Shown: positions 1 to 9,324, counted from the first letter of the stretch. The stretch is 64,000 bases of DNA from Sphingobacterium mizutaii (GCF_900187125.1 NZ_LT906468.1:1612001-1676000); one strand, 5' to 3'. Numbers and translations are program-made. Notes: generated by a model not told the origin, from the letters alone.

Positions 1-496
1 GGAGCAGCTCTTTAACCAAGGTCAAAAACTAGGCTTACATTTTTTGGTCGGCGAACCTGATCCGCAGTTGCTGGATAAAATCAATGAATTGGCCGGACAG
101 TATAAACTTCCATTAGCCATCCATGAGCATGCAAAAGGATTGAGTCGTTATTGGCATCCTGACAGCGCCATGGCAGCTGTAGAAGGGCGGGATCATCTGA
201 AGGTATGTGCTGATATTGGACATTGGGTAAGAAGTGGTCTGGATCCGGTGGAATGTTTACAAAAAGTAGAAGGCAAATTGCTGAGCTTACATGTCTAGGA
301 TCTGGATGCGAGTGGAAATATGGAAGCAAAAGATGTTGCGATTGGAGCAGGAGTGATTGATTATGACAAGGTATTTGCTGAATTGAAGCGTCAGCATTTC
401 TCAGGTGATATCTTTATAGAATGCGAGCATAATTGGGATAATAATTTTGAGGAAGTAAAAGAATCCGTAAATTATATCAGGCAAAAAGCCAAATAA
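1..496 (+). pseudogene. Sugar phosphate isomerase/epimerase (TIM barrel), 5' cut by window edge, in-frame TAG
   Basis: The reading frame is open from base 2 to a TAA at 494-496 except for one TAG at 296-298. The translation on both sides of the stop is collinear with the AP-endonuclease-2-like TIM-barrel sugar isomerase/epimerase family (hydroxypyruvate or tagatose epimerase type). Visible metal-site motifs are HEH before the stop, DIGHW, LHV immediately before the stop, and IECEHNW after it. In the family the LHV stretch normally continues as a Lys-Asp pair, so the TAG most simply derives from AAG by one base change. It heads an operon with the dehydratase 28 nt downstream. It is called a pseudogene because the break removes a metal-binding strand; read-through or a base-call error remain possible. 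The gene's start lies outside the window. Confidence 0.8.
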
Positions 497-524
497 ACCT
501 TTTGATAAAAATAAGCTACGACAT

Positions 525-2231
525 ATGAAACTAAGAAGCAAAGAATGGTTTGCTAGAAAAGGCAAGGATGGCTTCATCTATCGCGCATGGATGAAGAACC
601 AGGGAATTCCAGCAGATATGTTTGAAGGAAAGCCGGTGATAGGCATCTGTAATACATGGTCAGAATTGACACCATGTAACGCCCATCTTCGTGATCTAGC
701 GGAGGCTGTAAAAAAAGGCGTATTGGAAGCAGGTGGTTTTCCATTGGAGTTTCCAGTAATGTCCTTAGGGGAAACCCTAATGAAGCCAACAGCAATGTTG
801 TTTAGGAACCTCGCGAGCATGGACGTTGAAGAGTCCATCCGGGCGAACCCCATGGATGGAGTCGTGTTATTGGTGGGTTGTGATAAGACCACACCATCTT
901 TGGTAATGGGTGCTTGTAGTGTGGATCTTCCAAGTATCGTAGTTTCAGGGGGCGCCATGTTAACAGGTAAATTTAGAGGGAAGGATATTGGTACCAGTGA
1001 TGTTTGGCGATTTGCGGATGATTCCAAAAAAGGACTTATTTCTGAAGAGGAGATGAATATGGCTGAAGCAGGGATGTGTCGTAGCATTGGACATTGTGCG
1101 GTAATGGGAACAGCATCGACCATGGCAGGTATGGTGGAGTCCTTAGGGATTACCTTACCTGGCAATGCAGCTATTCCTGCGGCTGATTCCAGAAGAAAGG
1201 TATTGGCAAGGATGTCAGGTCGCAGGATCGTGGAGATGATCAAGGAAAACCTGAAATTATCCGATGTATTGAAACGCGAAGCTTTTGAGAACGCCATTAA
1301 GGTGAATGCCGCTATCGGAGGTTCAACCAATTTTGCAATTCACTTGATGGCCATTGCAGGTAGGATTGGTGTGGATCTTAACCTAGAAGATTTCGATCAT
1401 TATTCAAAGGATATACCTTTAGTAGCCAATCTGCAACCTTCGGGGCAGTATTTCATGGAAGACCTGTACTATGCAGGTGGCATACCGGCCGTGATGAACA
1501 GTATCAAAGGATCCCTGAATGCCGATATTTTGACAGTAAGTGGCAAGACCGTTGCCGAGAATATACAAGATCAAGAGAGTCTGAACGATGATGTGATCTC
1601 AACCAAGGATAATCCATTCAACCCTATATCAGGGATTGTGGTGCTCAAGGGGAATCTCTGTGAGAATGGGGCAGTACTGAAACCTTCGGCGGCTACGCCA
1701 GAATTGATGAAGCATACAGGGAAGGCGGTCGTATTTGAGAATATTGAAGATTATAAAAACAGGATAGATTCGGATGATCTGGATGTTGATGCCAATTCGG
1801 TTTTGGTCTTAAAAAATGTTGGGCCTAAAGGCTATCCGGGTATGCCTGAGGTCGGCAATATGGGTATCCCTAAGAAATTGCTGGATATGGGCGTAACGGA
1901 TATGGTCAGGATTTCAGATGGGCGGATGAGTGGAACTGGTTTTGGAACGGTGGTATTGCATGTGTCGCCAGAGTCAGCTGTAGGCGGGACCTTAGCATTA
2001 GTCCAAAATGGTGACCTGATCGAATTGGATGTGGAAGCGCGGAAATTGAATCTATTGCTTGACGATGCGGAGTTGGAGAGTAGAAGGCAAAATTTAAAAG
2101 TTGAAGGAAATCCATATACCCGCGGGTATTGTAAGTTATATGTGGACCATGTGGAACAGGCGCATTTAGGAGCAGACCTTGATTTTCTTAAGGGAGGTTC
2201 CGGAAGCGAGGTGCTTCGTGATTCGCATTAA
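525..2231 (+). CDS. IlvD/Edd family sugar-acid dehydratase (L-arabinonate dehydratase-like)
   Basis: The 568-residue protein belongs to the IlvD/Edd dehydratases and looks closest to the pentonate/hexonate branch (L-arabinonate, D-xylonate or L-fuconate dehydratases). These remove water from a sugar acid to give a 2-keto-3-deoxy acid. Cys51 (TPCN), Cys119 (GCDKTTP) and Cys191 (GHCAVMG) fit the three ligands of the catalytic Fe-S cluster; the pattern suits the [2Fe-2S] type. Lys121 in CDKTTP matches the residue carbamylated for Mg binding in this family. Length is normal for the branch. It is followed 20 nt later by an SDR and then a Gfo/Idh protein, which suggests oxidation of a sugar followed by dehydration. 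The substrate cannot be read from sequence. Confidence 0.9.
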   Translation: MKLRSKEWFARKGKDGFIYRAWMKNQGIPADMFEGKPVIGICNTWSELTPCNAHLRDLAEAVKKGVLEAGGFPLEFPVMSLGETLMKPTAMLFRNLASMDVEESIRANPMDGVVLLVGCDKTTPSLVMGACSVDLPSIVVSGGAMLTGKFRGKDIGTSDVWRFADDSKKGLISEEEMNMAEAGMCRSIGHCAVMGTASTMAGMVESLGITLPGNAAIPAADSRRKVLARMSGRRIVEMIKENLKLSDVLKREAFENAIKVNAAIGGSTNFAIHLMAIAGRIGVDLNLEDFDHYSKDIPLVANLQPSGQYFMEDLYYAGGIPAVMNSIKGSLNADILTVSGKTVAENIQDQESLNDDVISTKDNPFNPISGIVVLKGNLCENGAVLKPSAATPELMKHTGKAVVFENIEDYKNRIDSDDLDVDANSVLVLKNVGPKGYPGMPEVGNMGIPKKLLDMGVTDMVRISDGRMSGTGFGTVVLHVSPESAVGGTLALVQNGDLIELDVEARKLNLLLDDAELESRRQNLKVEGNPYTRGYCKLYVDHVEQAHLGADLDFLKGGSGSEVLRDSH

Positions 2232-2251
2232 CAGTTATTAAAAGATAAAGT

Positions 2252-3016
2252 ATGGAACAAAAAAGATTTGTAAATAAAACGGCCATAGTGACGGGTGCTG
2301 GGAAAGGGATAGGGTTTGAGATTGCCAAGAGTTTGGTTTTGGAAGGAGCAACAGTTGTCTTAAATGATGTGGATCCGGGATTATGTGATGAGGCCACAGC
2401 TCAATTAAAAGAGATTGGAAACTGTTATTCCTTTGCCGGCGATGTATCAACAGCCAGTTTTAATCAGGAAATCGTTGACTTTGCCGTTTCAAAGACGGGA
2501 ACCTTAGATATAGTGATGGCCAATGCGGGAATCACTTTATTCGGGAGTTTCCTGGAATATAAAGCAGAAGATTTATATAAAGTGCTACAGGTAAATATTG
2601 GTGGCACTTTCTTTTTGGCGCAAGCGGCAGGAAAATATTTTATAGAACAAAAGAAGAGAGGTTCTATTCTGTTCACCTCTTCAGTGACAGGGCACCAAGC
2701 GCATAAGGAACTTGCAGCCTATGGAATGACCAAAGCTGCGGTTGAACTATTAGCTAAGCATTTGGTCTTGGAGCTTTCACCTTTTGGGATCAATGTCAAT
2801 GCGGTAGCACCGGGGGCGACATTGACGGAAAGAACAATGGAAGATCCAGAATATAAAAAGACTTGGGCACATCTGACTCCGATCGGTTCTGCTGCTTACC
2901 CAAGTGATATTGCCCAAACCGCACTTTTCCTGGTCAGTGAACAAGCGCGGCATATTACGGGGCAGACGATTGTTGTAGACGGTGGTTGGTCTGCAGTAAG
3001 TCCGTCCCCATATTAG
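2252..3016 (+). CDS. SDR family NAD(P)-dependent oxidoreductase
   Basis: A classical short-chain dehydrogenase of 254 residues. The cofactor motif TGAGKGIG is at residues 14-21, NAG at 91-93, the catalytic Ser at about 143, and YGMTK gives Tyr157 and Lys161. The C-terminal block ending in VVDGGW is typical. An acidic residue (Asp39) after beta-strand 2 favours NAD over NADP. Placed between a sugar-acid dehydratase and a Gfo/Idh oxidoreductase, it is probably the sugar 1-dehydrogenase or a keto-deoxy-acid dehydrogenase of the same pathway. That role is inferred from position; the family assignment is secure. Confidence 0.9.
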   Translation: MEQKRFVNKTAIVTGAGKGIGFEIAKSLVLEGATVVLNDVDPGLCDEATAQLKEIGNCYSFAGDVSTASFNQEIVDFAVSKTGTLDIVMANAGITLFGSFLEYKAEDLYKVLQVNIGGTFFLAQAAGKYFIEQKKRGSILFTSSVTGHQAHKELAAYGMTKAAVELLAKHLVLELSPFGINVNAVAPGATLTERTMEDPEYKKTWAHLTPIGSAAYPSDIAQTALFLVSEQARHITGQTIVVDGGWSAVSPSPY

Positions 3017-3071
3017 TGTGAAAAAAGGTTATGAAAATAAATTCAGTGTATAAGTTAAAATTAAAGTGATT

Positions 3072-4235
3072 ATGGAAAACAGAAAATTGAGGATGGGCAT
3101 GATCGGTGGGGGACAGGGATCTTTTATTGGTGCAGTTCATCGATCTGCAGCCTTGTTGGATGGGAAGATAGATTTGGTATGCGGGGCATTCAGTTCGCGA
3201 CCAGAGGTTTCTGCCCAATCTGGTAAAGATTTGGCCTTGCCAGCGGATCGTGTTTATTCTTCTTTTCAAGAAATGATCGAAAAGGAAATGGAATTGCCTG
3301 CGGATGTCAGGATGGATTTCGTTTCCATAGTAACACCAAACCATGCTCATTTTGAGCCTGCTGTTTTGGCTTTGAGGAATGGTTTCCATGTTGTTATCGA
3401 TAAACCGGTAACATTTACCCTTGATGAAGCTAAAGCCTTGGCCAAAGTGGTTGAAGAAACTGGTTTGATGTTGGCATTGACCCATACTTATGTGGGTTAT
3501 CCGATGGTAAAACAGGCAAAAGATTTGGTTGAAAAAGGCTTGATCGGCAAGATCCGCAAGATCTTTGTGGAGTACCCACAAGGTTGGCTAACCAAGGGAA
3601 TCGAGAATACAGGCAGTGTTCAGGCAGCATGGCGAACAGATCCTGCCCGAAGTGGGAAAAGTGGTTGTATGGGCGATATCGGTACCCATGCGGCGCATTT
3701 AGCGGAGCATATTTCAGGGCTCAAAATAACGCATCTATGTGCGAATTTGAATATTTACGGAACCGACCGGGTAATTGATGATGATGGGGATGTATTATTG
3801 AAATTTGAGGATGGTGCAACTGGAGTGCTGAGTGCATCACAGGTAGCGACAGGTGAAGAAAATGCTTTAAAGATCCGCATTTATGGAGAGAAAGCAGGTT
3901 TGGAATGGAGGCAAGAGGAGCCGAACTCTCTGTTCGTCAAATGGGATAACCAACCGATCCAGATCTATAGGACTGGAGGCAATCAAGTTTATTCGATGTG
4001 CCAAGCGACGGGTGCCTTTACCAGAACACCGACGGGACACCCTGAAGGCTATATTGAAGCGTTTGCCAATATCTATCAATCTTTCGCTGCTCGACTGTTG
4101 CAGAAAATAACGGGGGATAGCAGTGAAATTGCCTTTCCTGCTTATCCGAATATTGAAGAAGGTATCCGGGGCATGTTATTTATTGATCGGGTATTGGAGT
4201 CCAATCAGTCTGAAGCCAAATGGACGGCATTTTAA
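3072..4235 (+). CDS. Gfo/Idh/MocA family oxidoreductase
   Basis: 387 residues starting at ATG 3072; a GTG two codons upstream is also in frame but less likely. The N-terminal Rossmann fold shows GGGQGS at about residues 12-17, and IDKPVT (about 109-114) corresponds to the family's EKP motif. A later GDIGTHAAH segment matches the catalytic Asp/His helix. Proteins of this type oxidise or reduce sugars, inositols or glycosides with NAD(P). It is the last gene of the operon, 55 nt after the SDR, and a strong terminator follows. Its partner, the TIM-barrel isomerase, is the broken first gene, a pairing common in Bacteroidota sugar operons. Confidence 0.9.
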   Translation: MENRKLRMGMIGGGQGSFIGAVHRSAALLDGKIDLVCGAFSSRPEVSAQSGKDLALPADRVYSSFQEMIEKEMELPADVRMDFVSIVTPNHAHFEPAVLALRNGFHVVIDKPVTFTLDEAKALAKVVEETGLMLALTHTYVGYPMVKQAKDLVEKGLIGKIRKIFVEYPQGWLTKGIENTGSVQAAWRTDPARSGKSGCMGDIGTHAAHLAEHISGLKITHLCANLNIYGTDRVIDDDGDVLLKFEDGATGVLSASQVATGEENALKIRIYGEKAGLEWRQEEPNSLFVKWDNQPIQIYRTGGNQVYSMCQATGAFTRTPTGHPEGYIEAFANIYQSFAARLLQKITGDSSEIAFPAYPNIEEGIRGMLFIDRVLESNQSEAKWTAF

Positions 4236-4241
4236 AATATT

Positions 4242-4267
4242 AAACTCATCATTTGATGAGTTTTTTT
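4242..4267 (+). terminator. Rho-independent terminator of the sugar-acid operon
   Basis: A ten-base-pair stem (AAACTCATCA pairing with TGATGAGTTT) with a very short TT loop runs into seven T residues. It begins 6 nt after the stop codon of the Gfo/Idh gene. Confidence 0.85.
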
Positions 4268-4520
4268 GTTTTTAGGGAGGCAAGTTCTCTAAAAATATAA
4301 GCTTGAAAATTTATCTTAAAATCGTGAATTATTTCATTGTATTTTAGCGGATTAATTATTAATTTCTAAGCTGAAATAGAGTCTTAAATTATTAAATAAT
4401 TTCAATAATATAATTTTTATAAATTATTAATAATCAGTATGTTGTAATTGTTATTAATGGTTAATTTGATTGAATTGCTTGAATAGTTTATTTATCTTTA
4501 TGCCTCTAATCTGATCAATT

Positions 4521-5246
4521 ATGCTAAATAGAAAGGAATGTCAGCTTTCCATCCGAAAGTGGCAATCTTCAAAAGGCAATATAAATGAAATTTTGAGGGT
4601 ATTTCCTTCGAACTTCATTTTTAAGGTAACTGAAGAAAGTATCAAATGGGTACTGAAGAATAACGATAATGAATGTTTTGTTGTCAAGATGGGAATCCAT
4701 GATGACAAGGCGATCGTTATATTTTATCCTTTGGATCCTTCTGGTCAAGAAAAGGATCTTAAAGAATATCCTATTTCCTTTTTAGGGCCGTTGGAATCTG
4801 ATATAAAATTTGTGGAGCAGGAGGTCAGGACCCAAACCAAGGTAGCGGTTTTATCCTGTGATCTGAAGGTGATTTCGCGGGTCGTGGAAGAGTCACAGCC
4901 GTTATATCAGCATCAGATTGAATGTCAGGATACCATTTTGGAACAAGTGGAAGATTGGAGGAATGAGTCGGCGGATTGGTTCTTTAAACAGATCAAGGAA
5001 ACAAAAGGCGAGAGCATCTTCAATTTATTCCATGTTCCGATCGAGGACCTGGAGGATGGGAGCCGTGATATTATAGGATTATTTGCATTGAAATATTCAA
5101 AAATATATTCAGAGGTGTTGCCAACGATAATTTTCGTTCACCATGAGGGGGCAGTATTAGGAAATTCGAAATTGCATTCCATCCAGACGAATTTATATAA
5201 TTGGTCGCAGCCTTGTCCACCATTTTGTAAACCAAAAGGTGGTTAA
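4521..5246 (+). CDS. Hypothetical protein, cytosolic, first gene of a two-component cluster
   Basis: A 241-residue protein that I do not recognise. It has no signal peptide or membrane segment and is rich in charged residues. The middle (about 100-165) looks helical, and the C-terminus has a Cys-rich end (PCPPFCKPKGG). It is preceded by about 250 nt of AT-rich DNA and followed 21 nt later by a 7-TM protein, then a histidine kinase and a response regulator, so it may be transcribed with the signalling pair. No function is proposed. Confidence 0.7.
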   Translation: MLNRKECQLSIRKWQSSKGNINEILRVFPSNFIFKVTEESIKWVLKNNDNECFVVKMGIHDDKAIVIFYPLDPSGQEKDLKEYPISFLGPLESDIKFVEQEVRTQTKVAVLSCDLKVISRVVEESQPLYQHQIECQDTILEQVEDWRNESADWFFKQIKETKGESIFNLFHVPIEDLEDGSRDIIGLFALKYSKIYSEVLPTIIFVHHEGAVLGNSKLHSIQTNLYNWSQPCPPFCKPKGG

Positions 5247-5267
5247 CCCATTTTATGAAGATAAATT

Positions 5268-5924
5268 ATGTTCTTTTTTTACTTGACAATTGGCTTGTCC
5301 AATGTCATGTTGTTGCTAGCGAGTCTTTGGAATATTAAGTACCATTTTGAGTTCAGTGTCCCAGCCAGGAATCTGAGGTATTTTCTTCTTTTTCTCTTGG
5401 GGATCGAGCTTGTTTCGAAACTGTTGATTTATGTGTTTTCTGTAGAGAAAACCGAGTTTTTGTTCAATATTTTTGTTGCCGGGGAACTCTTATTATTAAC
5501 GAATTTTACCAATAGTATAGTATCTAAGAAAAGCAGGTTGTCCATGGTATACCTGGCGCTGTTTTTATTTTTGATAGGAGCTGCTACTATCCACAATTTC
5601 ATTCAGGTCGTGACCTGGATGAAATGGATAAAACCAATCTCCAATATTATAATAGTTTTTGAATTAGGCAGGTGTTTATTACATGCATTGAAGTCGGGTT
5701 TTAAATCAAACAATCCCGGACTCTTTCAGGTATTGTTTGCCCTCTTGCTCTATTACTTTGTTTCGACCATACTGTTTTTGATTTTAAATCAATTGAGTAA
5801 TCTGAAGATCGAGTATGCGGGCTATTTGTGGTCAATAAACAACATTCTGTCCTGTAGCTTATATGCCGTATGTCTGTATTACTTTTTTTCCTTTCGAAAA
5901 TTTACATCGAAATCTATGAGATAA
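5268..5924 (+). CDS. Seven-segment membrane protein upstream of a histidine kinase
   Basis: 218 residues with about seven hydrophobic segments (roughly residues 2-20, 36-56, 64-80, 92-110, 118-134, 150-172 and 185-208), so an integral membrane protein. I recognise no catalytic motif. Its 3' end overlaps the start assigned to the histidine kinase by 55 nt, which suggests translational coupling. By position it could be the sensory or ligand-binding membrane partner of that kinase, which has only one short membrane anchor of its own. This is inference. Confidence 0.7.
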   Translation: MFFFYLTIGLSNVMLLLASLWNIKYHFEFSVPARNLRYFLLFLLGIELVSKLLIYVFSVEKTEFLFNIFVAGELLLLTNFTNSIVSKKSRLSMVYLALFLFLIGAATIHNFIQVVTWMKWIKPISNIIIVFELGRCLLHALKSGFKSNNPGLFQVLFALLLYYFVSTILFLILNQLSNLKIEYAGYLWSINNILSCSLYAVCLYYFFSFRKFTSKSMR

Positions 5925-6652
5925 TCATCTTGTTGATTTTGGCCATTATGATTGTGCTATTCGTAATCGTCCTTTATAACCAATACTATAAGAAAATCCA
6001 GGAGGAGAACGATCTCAGGCATGAACAGGAGCTGAAATTTCAAACGGAGACTAAGGCTTTGGCGATCAAGACCCAAGAAGAGGAACGAAAGCGGATAGCC
6101 AGGACATTGCATGATGAAATTGGTAATAAATTGCAGGTGCTGAAGCTTAATCTGATCTCCAATAAGGAACAGATTGAGTCGCAACAATATGATGCCTTGA
6201 GCGAAAAGATCGAACAGCTGATCGATTCTGCCCGAGAGATTTCGCATCGCATGTACCCAGTGAACCTGGAATATTTTGGGTTGATCCTGACCTTGGAAGA
6301 GATGAAACAGAATTTGATTGGTTATGAAGTCGATCTGTACCTGCATCAGCAGTATCAGGAAAGGCCTATTGATTTTGAAGTACAGATCTATCGGGTAATC
6401 CTGGAATTTATCAGCAACACCATCAAGCATGCTAAGGCAAATAAGATATCGATCTTGGTTAGAGATGGGCATTATTTCCTCAGTTTCCTGTTAAAGGATA
6501 ATGGACTAGGCTTTGAAAAGGTAAATGGAAGTGGGATGGGGGTGTCCAATATTAGCAATCGGGTAGAATTATTAGATGGTAAATCAAAATTGAGTTCTTC
6601 ATTAGGTAAGGGAACTAGATTAATGATGGTATTTCCCAAAATGGCGGTATGA
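5870..6652 (+). CDS. Membrane-anchored sensor histidine kinase (HisKA_3/HATPase_c)
   Basis: 260 residues: one N-terminal membrane helix (about 17-36), a short coiled-coil linker, the dimerisation/phosphoacceptor motif ARTLHDEIGNKL with His81, and a GHKL ATPase domain with an N-box (FISNTIKHA), a DNGLGF G1 box and a GMGVSNI G2 box. This is the NarX/DegS class that pairs with LuxR-type regulators, and such a regulator overlaps its stop codon. The start is uncertain: ATG 5870 overlaps the upstream gene by 55 nt, while the next in-frame ATG (5948) would cut into the membrane helix. There is no extracellular sensor domain, so the input probably comes from a partner or the membrane. Confidence 0.88.
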   Translation: MSVLLFFLSKIYIEIYEIIILLILAIMIVLFVIVLYNQYYKKIQEENDLRHEQELKFQTETKALAIKTQEEERKRIARTLHDEIGNKLQVLKLNLISNKEQIESQQYDALSEKIEQLIDSAREISHRMYPVNLEYFGLILTLEEMKQNLIGYEVDLYLHQQYQERPIDFEVQIYRVILEFISNTIKHAKANKISILVRDGHYFLSFLLKDNGLGFEKVNGSGMGVSNISNRVELLDGKSKLSSSLGKGTRLMMVFPKMAV

Positions 6653-7320
6653 TGAGTGTGATGAAAATTGCTTTGATGGATGATGAGTCCTTGTTTGTTG
6701 AAGGACTGAGTATGTTGATAGGAAAGATTCCTAATTGTGAGGTAATCTATAAAAATACAAACCCTAGCACCTTGATCGCTGATTTCTCGGCAATGGATGA
6801 AGGTCAATTGCCTGATATCCTGTTGCTAGATATCCAAATGGAACCAATCTCCGGTTTGGTGCTGGTGGAGCAGCTCTTGCCAAACTTTCCGAAGATCAAG
6901 ATCTTGATTTTATCTTCCCATTACAAGTCGAATATGATTGGGCACATGTTGAAGTTGGGGGTTTCAGGCTTCCTGCCTAAGGTAATAGATTTAGAATCCT
7001 TGCAACTGGCGCTGGAGACAGTTTATAAGACCGGCGTATATGTTACTGCTGCTGATTACCAATTGCTGCACCAATACCTTAATAATCCCAATAAAAAAGT
7101 CTCCTTTGACCTTAAGGATCAGTTGACGGAGCGCGAAATAGAAGTGATCCGCTTAATCTGTGAAGAATATACCAATATAGAAATTGCTGAGCAGCTCTTT
7201 TTGAGCAAGAGGACCGTTGAAAGCCATAGACAGCGGATCTTGGATAAACTGGGGCTTAAAAACACGGTTGGCTTGGTCATTTACGCCTTAGCCAATGAAT
7301 TGTTTGTTCCAAAGAAATAG
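6649..7320 (+). CDS. LuxR/NarL-type response regulator
   Basis: 223 residues. The receiver domain has the acidic pair Asp11-Asp12 and phosphoacceptor Asp61 (LLLDIQM). The C-terminal LuxR HTH starts at LTEREIEV and contains the recognition helix SKRTVESHRQRI. The ATG overlaps the kinase stop codon (ATGA); several Met codons follow closely (6649, 6652, 6661), so the exact start may differ by up to four codons. It is the cognate regulator of the preceding kinase. Confidence 0.9.
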   Translation: MMSVMKIALMDDESLFVEGLSMLIGKIPNCEVIYKNTNPSTLIADFSAMDEGQLPDILLLDIQMEPISGLVLVEQLLPNFPKIKILILSSHYKSNMIGHMLKLGVSGFLPKVIDLESLQLALETVYKTGVYVTAADYQLLHQYLNNPNKKVSFDLKDQLTEREIEVIRLICEEYTNIEIAEQLFLSKRTVESHRQRILDKLGLKNTVGLVIYALANELFVPKK

Positions 7321-7447
7321 CATTCCGTATAAATACCTAATTGCAACTTGCCGTTTTTGTGCTCTAAAAAACAGGGGACAGGTTCATTAACTTTGATATA
7401 TCAAGTTCAACGAAATTTAATTGCTAAGAATCTAAGACCAATCTGTT

Positions 7448-7774
7448 ATGACACGAGAATTGAATAAGAAACCAGAAGAAAATGTAGATACCATAGAATC
7501 TACCTACTGCGATCCGAATTTGACCAATTACATCAACAGTATTGTAGCGTATAAATTTTTGTACAATGATTATCTAGAAGATCTGAGCTCGGAACATGCA
7601 GAGATCAAGATCAGGGCCGAGAAATGTTGGCAGGATAATGTGCAGAGCTTGGAAGCGAATATCAAGACGACCTTCCAAAAAATGATCGCGAGCAAAAGCA
7701 AATTTATTGGAGATGCCTTGCATATTTTCGAGCATACGATTCGGGATAATAAACGGATCAAGCTTTATGGGTAA
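7448..7774 (+). CDS. Small hypothetical protein
   Basis: 108 residues, predicted helical and charged, with no signal peptide or membrane segment and two Cys residues. I do not recognise the family. It lies 127 nt after the response regulator in the same direction and ahead of a terminator at 7867-7899. It could be a target of the two-component pair or the last gene of that cluster. Confidence 0.6.
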   Translation: MTRELNKKPEENVDTIESTYCDPNLTNYINSIVAYKFLYNDYLEDLSSEHAEIKIRAEKCWQDNVQSLEANIKTTFQKMIASKSKFIGDALHIFEHTIRDNKRIKLYG

Positions 7775-7866
7775 TACCCATATCAAAAATGTACCATACC
7801 AACTTTATTCAGGCTCTGAGCAGCTAATTATTTTGCCTGAGTAGTTTATTAACTAAGTAATAATGT

Positions 7867-7899
7867 AAAAGTTCCTAATTAGGTTAGGGACTTTTTTTT
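7867..7899 (+). terminator. Rho-independent terminator after the regulatory cluster
   Basis: The stem AAAAGTTCCTAA pairs imperfectly with TTAGGGACTTTT around a TTAGG loop and runs into an eight-T tract. The gap 7775-8079 holds this terminator and the promoter-like box at 8049; nothing else was seen there. Confidence 0.7.
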
Positions 7900-8048
7900 G
7901 TGGTTGTGAACTCGACTCTGCTCAATCAACCACTATTTTTAATTTTAAAAAAATGGCAGGGATTGATTGTTATTGCTCCATTAGTTTTCTCTATTATCAC
8001 TGATTTTTAATCAAATAATGTACCCTCTGAACTACAAATAATATTTCC

Positions 8049-8056
8049 TAAATTTG
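8049..8056 (+). promoter_or_regulatory. Putative -7 box of the TPR gene
   Basis: TAAATTTG matches the Bacteroidota -7 consensus TAnnTTTG exactly and lies 23 nt ahead of the start codon at 8080. No clear TTTG -33 box was found at the usual distance, so this is tentative. Confidence 0.4.
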
Positions 8057-8079
8057 ATGTAAGAACCAATTGAAAACCC

Positions 8080-9324
8080 ATGAAAACAAATCCAAAAAGA
8101 GGGAAAAGTGCTTACGTATTTTTCCTTATTTGCTTAGCTACTTGTTTGTTGTTTTCCAAACTTAGCTTTGCACAAGAATCCGTTAATTCCAAAGTCACTC
8201 ATCATTTCCAAGAAGGAAAAGCAAAATATAATTTAGGTCAATACCCCGCAGCAATTTCAAGTTATACATCGGCATTGACTATTAAGCCCGTGGATTCCAT
8301 TTACCTTAATCTGGCTGCTGCGTATTACCTGAATGGGGATTATGGAAAGGCTATGGATGCCATTAATTCAGGTCTAAGCCTAAAGCCCATCAGTACCGGT
8401 CCATATCTTAAATTGAGGGGAGAAACTTATTATGTTTTGAATAATATTGATGCTGCAATCGCTGATTATGATGCAATCATTAAGGTTGAAAGCGATTGTG
8501 TTCCTTGTTTTATCAATAGAGGGAAATACAAAACTGATAATGGTGAAATTGAAGATGCCATTGTGGATTTTACCCAAGCGATATCATTGTCCGACACTTC
8601 TTCAGTGGCATATTATCGTAGGGCAATAGCCAAATTTATGAACCAAGAGTTTGAAGAAGCTTTGGAGGATGCGGAACAATCAATTCGAATTAATCCGAAT
8701 AACAGTACGCCCTATTTTACTAAAGGGGTCGTGAAGACCTTGATGAAGGATTATAAAGCAGCCCTCAGCGCATATTACAAGGTTAGTGAACTAAGTCCAA
8801 CCTTTGAACCTGCCTATCAAGCTCGCGCCTATATTTTTGGAGATACTAAAGAATATCTGGAGGCGGTCAAGGAACTCAATCAGTCCATTGCGTTTAATCC
8901 TAGGCAATTTGAATCCTTCAGGAACCGAGGTACGATGTATTATTTTATGGGGGATTATGCCATGAGTTTAAAGGATTTCAATAAGGCCATTGAACTGAAA
9001 CCGTCGGAAGAGGAGCTCTATCATAAAAGGGCCAAGGTATACAATGCAAACAAAATGTACAACGAGGCATTAGCTGACCTGAATAAGGCTATAGGAATGA
9101 ATCCGGATTTTTATGAATACTATTTCCTTCGGGCGAATAATTATGAAGAGCTGAAGAAGTATGATCTGGCATTAACAGATTACAATCAGGCGCTAGAAAT
9201 GAATCCTAAAGATTTTAGGGTTTATCGAATGCGAGGAGGTTTGTACAAGAAATTAAATAAAAATACGGAGGCTGAGACTGATCTTGAAAAAGCAAAAGAA
9301 TTGGAAACAAATAGCCAAAATTAG
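8080..9324 (+). CDS. Exported TPR-repeat protein
   Basis: 414 residues with an N-terminal signal peptide (hydrophobic core about 12-28, cleavage likely after SFAQ). The rest is almost entirely tetratricopeptide repeats, about ten 34-residue units from residue 36 to about 400, recognisable by recurring A-x-x-D-Y/F-x-x-A-I and L-x-P patterns. TPR arrays act as protein-binding scaffolds. The protein is likely periplasmic or attached to the outer membrane, and there is no enzymatic domain. It is a single gene, with a converging gene (arr) downstream. Confidence 0.88.
   Translation: MKTNPKRGKSAYVFFLICLATCLLFSKLSFAQESVNSKVTHHFQEGKAKYNLGQYPAAISSYTSALTIKPVDSIYLNLAAAYYLNGDYGKAMDAINSGLSLKPISTGPYLKLRGETYYVLNNIDAAIADYDAIIKVESDCVPCFINRGKYKTDNGEIEDAIVDFTQAISLSDTSSVAYYRRAIAKFMNQEFEEALEDAEQSIRINPNNSTPYFTKGVVKTLMKDYKAALSAYYKVSELSPTFEPAYQARAYIFGDTKEYLEAVKELNQSIAFNPRQFESFRNRGTMYYFMGDYAMSLKDFNKAIELKPSEEELYHKRAKVYNANKMYNEALADLNKAIGMNPDFYEYYFLRANNYEELKKYDLALTDYNQALEMNPKDFRVYRMRGGLYKKLNKNTEAETDLEKAKELETNSQN

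Noticed and set aside
578..1330. 250-codon open frame on the minus strand inside the dehydratase gene
   Set aside because: It lies wholly antisense to a complete IlvD/Edd dehydratase with catalytic motifs, and its translation has no domain pattern.
2955..3581. 208-codon minus-strand frame over the SDR/Gfo-Idh junction
   Set aside because: Antisense to the well-supported oxidoreductase gene; low-complexity His/Phe-rich translation.
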